From positions 477,001 to 541,000 of the forward strand of contig NC_037468.1 of NCBI RefSeq assembly GCF_008831285.2: 64,000 nucleotides of DNA, given 5' to 3'. The notes beneath the pieces are model-generated. The model saw only the letters and a program-made list of their open reading frames with translations. It ran no database searches and was not told the DNA's origin. Positions 1 to 10,414 of the stretch are shown here, in pieces. The DNA comes from Nymphaea colorata. Its lineage: Eukaryota; Streptophyta; Magnoliopsida; Nymphaeales; Nymphaeaceae. Each line of letters starts with the position of its first letter. The first letter of the stretch is position 1. Position numbers and translations under genes: made by a program.

Positions 1-1065
1 TGCCTCGTCTGTGGTCTTGGTGCCGAAGAAGGCTCGTGGCGCATGTGCGTGGATTATCGCGCCCTTAACAAGATCACAGTCAAGAATCGCTATCCTTTGC
101 CAAGGAGATATGTCTTTATCCCATTTGAAGAGTTGAGGGCACCAAGATAGACTGGAAGTCGGGATACCGTGCAAGTGGTGGAAGGTGTTGGAAGACCGCG
201 TTCAAGACAAGCAAGGCAAGGGTTGTATGAATGGATCGTCATGCCATTCGGTCTGACCAACGCACCTGCAACCTTGATGCGGCTGATGAACGATGTTCTG
301 AGGCCTGATTTTGATGAATTCGTCACGGTCTACGACGACGACATCTGCTTTCTTGCAAGACCTGGGAGGAGCATCTGAAACACGTAGAGACTGTTCGTCA
401 TGCTCTGCGTGAGCACCAGCGCCCATACGGAGAATTCGGGATGAGGGTCCTTGGGGCACATCATCGGCTCAGGAGGAGTCAAGATAGATCCTGAGAAGAC
501 GAAGTCTGTCCGGGAATGGCCAACCCCCAAGTAGCTGACGGAGGTCAGGAGTTTCCTCGGCATGACCAACTCCGCACTCAAGATGAATCAAGAACTACTC
601 CCATTTCGTATCCTTTGGTTGATCTGACTCGGGGCCCAGAAAAGAAACAGACGTTTCGATGGGGAGAGGATCAAGAGCATGCGTTCCAGGCACTGACGGA
701 GAAAGTCTGCGAAGCACCGGTTCTGGCCATGCCAGACGTTCAGAAGCCGTTCGAAATCGATACGGACGCTTCTGCTCATGCTTTGGGGCAAGACGGCCGA
801 GTGGTCGCGTACCACAGTGAGACGTGAAAGAAAGCCGTCTCACACTATCCCACGTACGAGTTGGAGATGTACACGATAGTGCAGGCAAAGACTGGAGGCA
901 CTATTGGAAAGCTCGGGAAGGAGACGATCGTCCACTCTGAACTTCAGTATCTACAGACGCAGTCCAAGCTTCCGGAGGCGCGCCATAGGAAGTGAGTTCC
1001 GTTCCTGCAACAGTTCGAGTTGGTTGGTGATTCAGTCAAAGAAGGGCCAACAAGGTTGCAGATTT
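1..1065 (+). mobile_element. Degenerate Ty3/gypsy retrotransposon pol fragment (RT and RNase H)
   Basis: Translating the + strand across several frames gives the recognisable order of a plant Ty3/gypsy polyprotein. A '[12 protein letters not shown]' segment lies near 40-75, the 'YEWIVMPFGLTNAPATLM' block at about 225-280, and the RT catalytic YxDD motif (Y-D-D-D) near 330-345. A connection region follows at about 480-600. RNase H homology runs from about 640 to 1060, including 'IDTDASAHALG' near 757 and a 'LQYLQTQSKL' block near 940. Frames change at least three times and stops interrupt it (for example after 'YHSET' near 827), so it is dead. The 5' end is cut by the window edge. Gag, protease, LTRs and integrase are not seen here. 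It is inferred to be nuclear DNA imported into the mitochondrion; the family assignment to Ty3/gypsy is firm, the lineage is not. Confidence 0.85.
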
Positions 1066-4000
1066 TCGGACCCCCTGCCGCAACTGCTCTTTCTACCAAT
1101 TTGACAAAGGGGACTTGACGGCGGAGTACTCGGAGGGACGTCGAAAGGCGTCCGGGAGAAGACGGCCCGACTGCAGACGGCAGATGGCTACAGCCGGCTA
1201 GACGGCTGACTCTACAAATACGGCTGAGTATGTCGGGCAAAGAAAGGCGTCTCGCGGTCCGCGCCCACTCCTAAAGGCGGAGTTGGTCTTTGTTTGGAGT
1301 GAATCAAGAAGGCTCACCTGGAAAGGCACTCTTCTTTGCCCAGGATGGATGTCTCCGCTGCCAAAGCAGAGAAGAACAGTCTGGAAAAGGCGCTCGAAGA
1401 GAGAGCTCAAGACCTGACTTTTCTCTTCAGAGATCAACAGTATGGTAAAATTGCTGAAGGACTTGTGGACGAATGGGCATTTTGCCCCCAGCCAAGATGA
1501 TCAGCCAATAGATGCAATTCCCGCCTCTGAAAATGAGGGCAGACAAGTTCAAACATGTGGAAGTTGTATCCGGAGTATATATCTCATTTTGAGAAGATCG
1601 TAGAAGGCCAGAAAAAGATGACGAACAATTCCGCTGCGAAGCAATATGAGAGCTGCTTTAGATCTTGATATTAAGCTCAGCCGCGATGTCATGTGCATAA
1701 CTGATCAGACTGAATGCGGATGGTTGCAAGCCTTGAAGAGGAAAGGCCTTTGGGCTGCTAGAGAAAGAAAGACTGCTTGATTCTCGTCTGAAGATTGCAG
1801 CCCTCAGCTGAGTCATCTTGGGGCTGTCCCCGCGAGATTGAAATCAAGCCTGCCTGGGACAGGGCCAAGGCCTTCTCGATTCGGTTGGTGTTAGTTCATT
1901 AATAGGGTCAATCACCACCAGTCCCAGGATCCCCTCAATCAAAGAAGGGTTCACCTACAAAACTAGGCGTAGTGGTTTGTTTTTTTGTTTGAATAGATTA
2001 GTTTGTTTTCGAGTGGTTGAATTGCTGGTTGGTTGTCTTCTGTTTTCCAGAAGAACTGTCCCACTGTAGCTGTCTCTAAACTGATTGGATGTCAAGGTGG
2101 GACACCTATGCTACTCATGCCTTCGTCTCAAGTCTCAAATGTCATCCAACAGCGCGCTCATCCCTAACCGAAGAGGTCATCTCCTAGGTCAATGGTCTCT
2201 GTCTCAGCTAGCTGCCTTGATAGGAAAGCCTCGTCATCCGCGGATTTCAAGTAGGCCACTCTTGCGTAGCCTTCCGGACTTCCCCTTCCGGCACAAAAAA
2301 AGCAAAGGTTGGCAACCCAGGCTTTCTGGTCGATAAGTCAACAGATGAGTCTCAACTATTTGCATAGCTTCATATATAGTATAGGCGCTTGCGTTTCATT
2401 GATTCGCGTAGTACGTAGTCCCAGTCTGACTTGGATCGCTTCGATGGTTCACTTTTTTGAACCCCTGGCGGAAAAGAAACTACTCCTTGCCCCAACAAAC
2501 CAAAATCCTACCCTTCCCGCCGTAGACGCAACCCGGTCCACTTCGAGATCAGTTCAATAAGCGGCTCAGTCCGCTTAAGTACTCACCCGCGGTAAGCATG
2601 CGAGTCAATTAGCTCCTTGACCACTTCTGTCTCTGAACTCACTTATCAAATCAAGTCTGACCTTTTCCCCGTCACTCGCAAAGTCAGCGGTTTAGTCAAC
2701 GAAAAGCAAGTACAATACAAGTACGAAAGGAGCTAACCAACCAAGCTCGGAAATCCATCGGGTTCCTCAAGACTCCTCTGCTTGTACGCTGCAGGTGCTT
2801 TCCATTCCTTTTCCTTCCCCTCATTCCAATCTTGGTTCCTCTCATTATTCCCATTCTCCTCCAGGGCCCTTTCACGTAAGGCTCCCTTTCTTCGGTCCCA
2901 TTCTTCCTTTCCCAGTGTCTACATTCCCCCCTCATCCGAGGCACCTCCATCCCAATGAAGCTCGATCTCCAGGTCCAGTCGAAAGTCCAGAGTCCCGGAA
3001 CGGCCAATCCAGACTGTGAGGACAGGAGTGGAACGAAGGACGAGAGGCGAAGGTGGCTTTGTTCTCGCCAAGGTTCCATCGGGAAAGCAAGCCACTTCTG
3101 TCTGGCTCTGATCAGACCTCTTCTCCCCTCCACAGGTCTCTTCTGACTGGTCTTTCTCTGGAAGAGCCGATATTCATCGCCTTCTTTCTTCCCGCACTCG
3201 TGAACACCGGAACACCCGCCATGAAGGTCTGAAAGACCCTGGCTTTGTCACTCAAAGTCACCTACCTTCGCCCTTTTGATATCAAGAAAGGCCTTCCCTG
3301 TCAGAAAAGAGGTCAGCTAGCCGTCCCTGCACCTCCCACTTTTTTGCCTCCCTTTGATTCAAGCCCTCAGCGGTCGGATTATGAACTTTTCTTCTTTCTG
3401 AGTTCAGGGGCGGATGGAGTGGGCAGACGAGTTGGTTCGGTTGTTTCGAGACCAGGGCATAGTGACTCGGAAATGAGATTCTTCATCATCAAAACTCACG
3501 ATAGCAGATGAGAGAAGCTAGTTATCCTAGACTAGATCGGACGAAGGTTCAGGCTTGGAAAGGCAATTCCATTCGTTCGTGTTGACTTGATTGCTATTGT
3601 GCTTTCTTTCTGCTGGTGACGAGACTGGGAATGGCTAGTATGAGTGAGGCAGGTCAGCAAGAGCAGAAGGAACGGTCATTATAAGGAGCCAACCATTCTC
3701 CTTATCTGACCTTTTCTGATCTATTTTCCTTTTTCTCCTTAGCGTAGGTTAAGCAATCAAAAATGCTTCTGAGATATAGATTTGAAGATCATAGCCTGAA
3801 CCCTATTCATGTCTACTTTTCCGATCCGAGGGCTCTTCGCTTTCCACTGAGAACCTCTTCGTTCATTTCGTAAGCTTGCTAGCTTACCGGCGGAACCTGA
3901 CAATCTTTCGTAAGTGCGCTAGCGCGCACTCCTGCTACGACGCCTACAACTGGAGCTACGCAAGCTATAACTGCTGACGAAGAGATAGGAGCGTCTTTTG

Positions 4001-6135
4001 TAGACTCTGAGCCTACAAAAACTGCTACGACGCCTACAACTGCTATGCAAGCCTACAGGTTGATTCTCGCATCTGAAACTACCCTCTTTCTTTGGGTAGG
4101 CATTGCCTAGAGAAGTCAGTGTCCATGCTCATGACAGATCAGGCACTGAAACGGAACTCTTTCCTAGTCTACTTCTGGTTTATAGACCGAGTGCCCTGGG
4201 ACTCGCAGGTTCATCGAGTCTGGTAGTCCCCTATGTAGGCGTGACACATACGCGGGCGCAATCCCTCATGCCCTGTCTGTCGAGGGGGCTCCCAGCCTTG
4301 ACGAATTCGCCAATGTCCCTTCTCCAGTACTTTCTCGCTCCAGAAAGGGAAGGAAGGGCAGGAAGGGTCCTCTCGGATCCTTTCTTCAATTTGCCTTCTT
4401 CCTACGGCCGTGATCCGGCTCCCACATTTTCCAGGCCAGCCCACTGGACCCAGAGTGAAGGGTGGGTCAAAATCCATCCTTTCTTTCCAAGAGGTCGAAG
4501 GTTGCTATCTTAGAAAGTCAAGAACCCTCGCCCACATAGCTCAAAAGACACCTCCCCCCTTTGCGGAGCTTGCAAAAGGATCGCCCAAATGGATAGTCAA
4601 TCACAGAGGGTTCAGACAATCATAGAAGTGACAAACAGAGCTCTGTCTTTCATGCCTTCGATCTCCTCCAGAACTCTCGATCAATCATCCACTACTCAGA
4701 GCTGTTGTCCTGGGTACCATTCAGATCTGGGTTTGAAGCATAGCTTCCTTCACTGACATCATCTTCGTCCCCATGGGACCCTTGTTTGCAGGTCCTCTGG
4801 AACGGGATCTATTCCGGACAACATCCCGGAAAGGCTTCCTAACCGCGGAGTGACCCTCTTCCGCGGGCAGATAGGTCAGAGGTAGAACGAGAACAGGAAA
4901 AAGCAAGACATACCTGCTATCGGGCGGTCGCAGCTTCTTTCAGGTCTGAATCCTTTCTCATCCTCCCCGTCTCAGCCCTTCGACTCCTAGGCACTACATC
5001 ATAGATAGGCGAGGAGTTCAAGGGTTTGAGTCCCTTCCAGTCCCAGTGGCTCCATCTATGTCCTTCCGCCGCATCTCGGAGAGGTAGGAAGGGCGGGACG
5101 GATTTGTGTCCTGGTGCACCGGTTGGAGATCGAGTAGATTCCGTTTTGGTCCCACCCAGATAGGGTTGATCCACCGCCCACAAGTAGCAGCGGTGTGGAG
5201 TGCATTTGACCAAGCAAAAGCGTCGGTAGAGACAATTGTATCCGCCTGAACATCAGCGGCATAGGCATCTGAGAAAACATCCGTGTGGCAAACTTCCTGT
5301 ATCCGTAGTAGGTCCTGTACCCGTAGTTGGGACAGAGGCGGCGGTTCCCCCATCCAGTTCCATTCCCTGTTCCAGTGCTGGATCGATACGGCACCACTGC
5401 TAATAGCAGCAAGTTGGAGAAAGTCGGCGGTTTCATGGCCCCTCCCTGAGTGCCTATATACCAAGCTATCATACCTTCTCTTCAGTCCAACCGAGCTTCG
5501 CCCAGCTCCGTCCGGAATCGCTGCTTATGGGGGAGATAAGCACGTGTGCCACAACCCAGTCAATGGCATCGGTGCCGGAATCGGAGAACATGGCGGCAGG
5601 GCCGACCACCACCATTTGAAAGAGGGACGGAGGCACTACAGAACTTGAGTGGAGAAGATTGTTTCTGGGGACGGGTACGGCATCTGATCCGTGGAGACGG
5701 AGCTGCTGTTCACAATTGTCCCTCAAAAGAGCATCCAGGTACGAACCAACCGACAGAAGCGGGCGGGAGTCGGGCTAGGCCAGGGGCGGCTCATGCTTGA
5801 CGTTCGAAGGTTGGAGCTGCTCATCGCCGGCTGCGGCTTGAGCGGCATGGGACACGGGATTGACCTACTGATGCTACTGACGATGGTAGGGTTTTGGCCG
5901 TTGCTCTGTTCATATCACTTTGACCCTTCCATGAATCTTTCCTATGCCGGTTGAATGATCTTTCTAGCCTCTATGGCTCTTTCCAAAATCCCGATCCTAT
6001 ATCTCTAGCCTCTATGGCTGAGTCATCCCTATACGGTTCTGAGGGACTCCGGATTCATAATGAAATGGTGCTCAGTCATTGATTGATCGAAATAGACTAG
6101 AGGGTCCTTTCTTTATAGACTTGTTATAGGAGTAA
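1066..6135. other. Non-coding stretch, no recognised gene
   Basis: I see no known mitochondrial, plastid or retroelement coding sequence here. The longest open frames (2696-3133 on minus, 4103-4513 on plus, 5018-5464 on minus) begin with GTG or TTG rather than ATG and match no family I recognise. A 21-nt sequence beginning CTGCTACGACGCC occurs near 3933 and again near 4021. 'CTAGCCTCTATGGCT' is duplicated near 5965 and 6005. Confidence 0.5.
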
Positions 6136-6223
6136 TGTGATTATATAGCGTTCTGATATAGCGGTATTTGAAGGTCACTGATGAAGCTGATTAAGCAAAG
6201 CCTTCTTGTTCAGAATCTTTCGA
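6136..6223 (+). repeat. 88-bp inverted repeat, arm 1
   Basis: The reverse complement of this segment matches 7897-7984 by eye over the full 88 bp. Beyond the inner end the two copies stay related with a small deletion next to 'GACTAATC'. Arms of this size about 1.7 kb apart can support occasional inversion by recombination in plant mitochondria. Confidence 0.85.
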
Positions 6224-6940
6224 TAGACTAATCTATCTATACAATTCAGGTCAGTAGTCTATCTTTGATTGACTCACTAGCCATAGGGATAGATTCGGAT
6301 AGCAGTGGGGAAGATTGGGGCGAAAGGGAAAAGTGAAATACTGATTGGTTCCAAAACCAAATTTGTGAATCAGCGACAAAATGACAGGGAAAGGCTGAGT
6401 ACGAACTAATGGTCCTGTAACCCATGGAAGTCGTAGCAGCTTCCCTTTGCCACTCATCCAAGCCGCCTCCCCGACGGATTCTACCATAGAGGCCAAAGAT
6501 CCAGGCCCTAGCTATTCCCCGTACTACTGCACTTTCCGGCTAACTCACTATTAAGGTGGTCCTGACCATTTGATTGATGTACGCCGCCGGCCCGCCGCTC
6601 CAACCACCTGGCGGAACAAATCTGATTCCGTCAGTATTATCATAAAAGACTCAGGGACCCAGAGTACTCACGCTACTACTACTACTCCCGGCCCAATTGA
6701 CAGGCGGGTGGTGCTCTGGATATGGAGAACCCACTAAGTCGACAGAAGAAACGATCTACTGATGCTTATATATAGCTGAGGTTATGCCGCTACTGGAATC
6801 GGTGATGCTTGTGTCGGATCCGTGGAAAGGACTGGGTCAACTAGTGCTTCTTCGACCAGATCTAGGGCTGGATAGGCAACTGCTTGCTTCGCAGTTATTA
6901 TCAAACTACGCTGACTGTTGACTCCGTTTGAAAGCAACCA
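6224..6940. other. Non-coding, nothing recognised
   Basis: Only short overlapping open frames without family resemblance are present. This is the left part of the spacer between the two arms of the 88-bp inverted repeat. Confidence 0.5.
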
Positions 6941-7050
6941 TCACGTCACGTCACGAGCAAAGCCCTACGCTTTGCGAGTGCGTGCTTTGTACGTCATGAG
7001 CACTGAAAAGTGATTGCACAAAGCACTCGCTTTTCAGTGCTCATGACGTC
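6941..7050. repeat. Border-type repeat cluster with 20-bp perfect hairpin
   Basis: The stretch contains ACGTCACG repeats, the word CTTTGCGAGTGC, and its reverse complement. Arms 6991-7010 and 7030-7049 are perfect reverse complements (20 bp) around a 19-nt loop. The same word family marks most borders of the large arrays elsewhere in this window, but no array adjoins this copy. It may be a solo border element or the scar of a lost array. Confidence 0.8.
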
Positions 7051-7896
7051 AAAGTGACGTTGGGGCATCCACTTTTTCCAATGATCGAAGTGATCAGAGT
7101 GATAGAAAGACAGATGTATAGCCGTTCTCTCAGATGGGGAAGGTGAAAGATGTACTGACGAGAGACGACTGACTAATGGATATAGGTGCTGCTCTTCAGG
7201 CTTCTGAGGATTGGCATAGGGTCCATCCTGAATCAAGAGCTACGTCCGATGGGACAGAACGATTGACCGATAGAAAGCTCCTATGGTTACGCAGCTCCGT
7301 CTGTGCTTCCAGTTTTAGATAATGGTTGCTCCAATCCAGTGGATCCTAATGCTCGGCCGATGATGGGAAAGAAATGAGATGGAGTAAGAGTGACTAAGCT
7401 ACGTAGGCTCGACCGACCATGATTCAATGGCTTTTGCCTTTTTTTGCTTATTGAATGAATGAAAATGACCATATAGGCAGGCGGCTCCTTTGGAAAAAAA
7501 GAGAAAAGGTACATACATGTCAGGGTTGGTATATATGCACTGACCCTGGATCTAGTCAGAATTTGTCAAAGATACAACATGAGACTGAAAAAGACAGATC
7601 AGATACAATAGGGAAAAAAAAAGATTGTCTCTCTCAAAATCAGGCAAAGCTCAAACGGGTTGCACTCTGTGTATCGAAAGCTTGCCAGATCAGATAGAGA
7701 ATTGTGTTTTTCCCACTTTGTTCAGATGTCTGCTATCTTCTGAGATAGAAGAAAGAAACTGTGTCTTTCTCTCCAGTGAAAGCACCCTTTCTTTCTAAAT
7801 CAAGTGAAAATTTGCCTATCATCAAGGAAATGGAACATGGGATTTGATGAGAGATGGATAGCACTTGGATTATCAAAGTCATGATCAAAAGATTAG
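7051..7896. other. Non-coding, nothing recognised
   Basis: No open frame resembles a known protein. There are A-rich runs near 7490-7500 and 7610-7622. Confidence 0.5.
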
Positions 7897-7984
7897 TCGA
7901 AAGATTCTGAACAAGAAGGCTTTGCTTAATCAGCTTCATCAGTGACCTTCAAATACCGCTATATCAGAACGCTATATAATCACA
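7897..7984 (-). repeat. 88-bp inverted repeat, arm 2
   Basis: Reverse-complement copy of 6136-6223, apparently identical by eye over 88 bp. Confidence 0.85.
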
Positions 7985-8937
7985 TCAAAGGTACCGACCA
8001 AGTGACTTCTGCTGCAGCTGCCGCCATTGATTGCCCTGTATTCCACCTCTGCACTAGATCTCGACACTTTTCTTTTTTTCTTGCTGCTCCATGAGATTCC
8101 GTTCTCTCCCAAGAAGAAAAAGAGCAAGAAGACAATCTCATTAGGACAGCCAGCCCAATCCGCATCCGTGTATCGGTCTCAGAGTGAACTAGGTTTTTTT
8201 GGGTTCCGCCGAGCTTGCGAGACTCGACGATGTTGAACTCCACAGCACCCCCAGTCCGAAGACCAGTATTCGCGGCTTGAGCGCTCAGGTACGCCTAAAG
8301 GATGATATACTAGCCATCCATCGCCCCGACATCCAAAAAGCAGATTTTCCTACTTGCTTGTCGCTTCACAAAAATCTTCCTTAAGAAAACGCTCGTCCTT
8401 CTCATTCAACCTTGACGCAGGTCAATGAAAGAAAGAGGATCGACAAGAATCTGCGGGCGGTTGAGACCACGGCCACTCAGGATTTTGTATTCCTCAGGGT
8501 CAAGAGAAGGAACTGCCGAACGAACATAGTCGTACAACTTGAACATTACACCTTTTCTAAAGAAAGAACAGTCTGTTGCTTTCCTAGAGGGCTTCAGAGG
8601 AACGACAGGAGGTCTGATTCAAACATCAAACGATAGTGAATAGTCTAATAGCGCTTCCGCTTCAGAGTACCACTTTTCCTATTTCAGCCACATACGGAAC
8701 CAAGGTCCAAGTATGCAAGACTCTTTGAGAGTGGTACATCAAATTCCCGAAATCCGCTGGTTTCATCTTATGTAACAAGAAAGACCTCGCCAAACCTGAC
8801 CTATACGGTGACCCCGAACATCGGGAAAGGTCAACCACTTTTCCAGAGGAAACGGAAATGGACCTGATGGTTACATCATGCAACACAGATGACGGTGCCA
8901 TCTACGAGATTTTTGTCTCATAGGAGCACCGCAGACC
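7985..8937. other. Non-coding, nothing firmly recognised
   Basis: No gene is recognised. The part from about 8660 to 8937 lies directly downstream, on the minus strand, of the mitovirus polymerase fragment. It could contain that fragment's decayed carboxy-terminal region, but I cannot see conserved motifs in it. Confidence 0.4.
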
Positions 8938-9789
8938 CTAGTGGAAGCCCCCCCTCCGTCGGTCAGTCATGGAAAGACGGAGTCTCTCCACTTTGTCTCT
9001 AATGAGACCGTACCGACAAAGTGAGCAAGATTTTGACGGACGCTTTGCGAACTCGTAGTTTGATATGAGCGACTTATCAGGAGATAGGGTCAAAATACAT
9101 ACCAGACTGTGTCTGGTATACTGCCACTTTCTCATCGGGACAATGTCATCACCGAGGATAGCGTAATTAGTCAAAGGGACAAGCCCAACTACTCGTCTTG
9201 CTGCCATCCACACTAACATATGATGTTTGAGTGGGAATACAGGCCAAGAGCAACCCTCAAGGTTGGCCTCTAGTCAACATGTCCGGTATTCGTTCCAGGA
9301 CACTGGAAAAGTTCATGAGTCAGAACGGCCCTCCACTCAAAGCCTGAGCAAACCCAGCGCCAAATCCAAGAATGTTTCCATGTTGGCAGCGGAGGCAGCT
9401 ACAGGAAAAGCAGATTTTGCTTCAAACGATTCTTTTTTTGTCTTTCTTGAATAACCTTGATGTGACGAAGGGGGCCGGTCAAACGTACCATCGGTAGTCA
9501 ACCTTCGACAAATCTTCCAAACCCTACAAGTCCATGATCGGGTTTCCATTCCAATAGAAAGTCTTCTTTCTGAGCCTGTCAAGTGGTCTACACTTGACTC
9601 CACAGGTTTTCTTTTCACCCAAGCTTCCCAGTCATCGGCCATGAATGGCTTCTGCAGCCGCCCAACCATAAAAAAAAAAAGAAAGAGCTCCAACTCCAAC
9701 ATGGTTCCATGTTCAGGAACACGTCGTCTTTCTTCACCAGCATAAGCTCTACGCTTACCACTGAGATCAGATCCCCAGTAGTATGACAT
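8938..9789 (-). pseudogene. Mitovirus RNA-dependent RNA polymerase fragment (integrated, broken)
   Basis: The minus-strand frame from about 9283 to 8938 shows the palm region of a mitovirus RdRp. It has a Ser-Trp-Pro followed by a His-His pair, an Ala-Ala-Arg-Arg segment, and the catalytic Gly-Asp-Asp at 9145-9153. A 'KSLIS...EFAKR' stretch, typical of mitovirus motifs D and E, lies 30-40 residues later. An in-frame stop sits near 9280. Upstream sequence to 9789 continues in another frame with a weaker 'DGTFD' match, so the copy is frameshifted and partial. Mitoviruses replicate inside mitochondria, and DNA copies of their polymerase are known in plant organelle and nuclear genomes. It cannot encode an active enzyme as it stands. 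The palm assignment is strong; the upstream extent is inferred. Confidence 0.8.
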
Positions 9790-10140
9790 CTGGATCCACC
9801 GGATGTCATGCTAAAGCATAAAGTGGGATGGTGTGGCAAATTTGCCGTTAGTTGGTACTTACCCGACGATTCCCTAACACTAGTGTTGCTCTTTCTAGCG
9901 TTACGACTAGTAGGTAGGGGCCCTGACGACCAGGAAGGTTTTTTTTCACATAAAGAAAAGAATGAAGAGGAACGGGGACTTCCGGCATCAGCCCTTGAAG
10001 CTCATGAATTAATTGACGAAAAGGATGACCAAGCTCCGTAAGTGGACAAAGAGACTCTTCGTCTCTTTGGTCTACCTTAGGCTTTTTTGGAAAAAGAGTT
10101 CATGCCATTCGGTCGGTGAAAGGTAGGTCTTATGCGAGGT
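9790..10140. other. Spacer with a short ATG ORF and a small hairpin
   Basis: An ATG-initiated frame of 77 codons runs at 9808-10041 on the plus strand, with a hydrophobic first half and a charged, acidic second half. I do not recognise it. Just after it, AAAGAGAC (10048-10055) and GTCTCTTT (10061-10068) form a small stem-loop. Confidence 0.35.
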
Positions 10141-10144
10141 ATTC

Positions 10145-10258
10145 CCAAAGCACTCGCTTCGGAGCTACAGGCTTTGCTCGTACGCAAAGACAAAAGTCAG
10201 GCTTTGCGAGTACAAAGCACTCGACTCGCAAAGCCTTTCATGTCACGTCACGAGCCAA
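10145..10258. repeat. Border repeat cluster at left edge of array 1
   Basis: Several copies of AAAGCACTCGC and CTTTGCGAGT in both orientations are packed here, followed by TCACGTCACGAGCC. The same words flank most other arrays. They contribute no plausible protein. Confidence 0.75.
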
Positions 10259-10414
10259 TTTCAAAGTCAAGGTCAGCGTACATGTCATTCAAAGTTGCGA
10301 GTGTCAATCTGATTTGCTTTGCTCGTGACATTGGAAAGCCAAAGCGAAGCGAGTGTGCTTATGATTTGTGGAAACACTAATGGCATACAATTGCCATTGG
10401 GAGCACTAATGGCA
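10243..10414 (+). repeat. 172-bp array flank, copy 1
   Basis: This segment recurs at 37989-38160 in the same orientation and looks identical over 172 bp. It runs from the ACGTCACG border motif into the first bases of the array. Beyond position 10414 the two copies enter arrays of opposite orientation. Confidence 0.85.

Noticed and set aside
2696-3133. 145-codon minus-strand ORF as a gene
   Set aside because: It begins with GTG, has no recognised domain and overlaps open frames on the other strand.
4103-4513. 136-codon plus-strand ORF as a gene
   Set aside because: It begins with TTG, is Pro/Ser-rich without motifs, and shows no family resemblance.
4975-5046. Plus-strand tRNA candidate around AAGGGTTTGAGTCCCTT
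   Set aside because: No matching acceptor stem or anticodon arm could be drawn and the T loop lacks the usual TTC.
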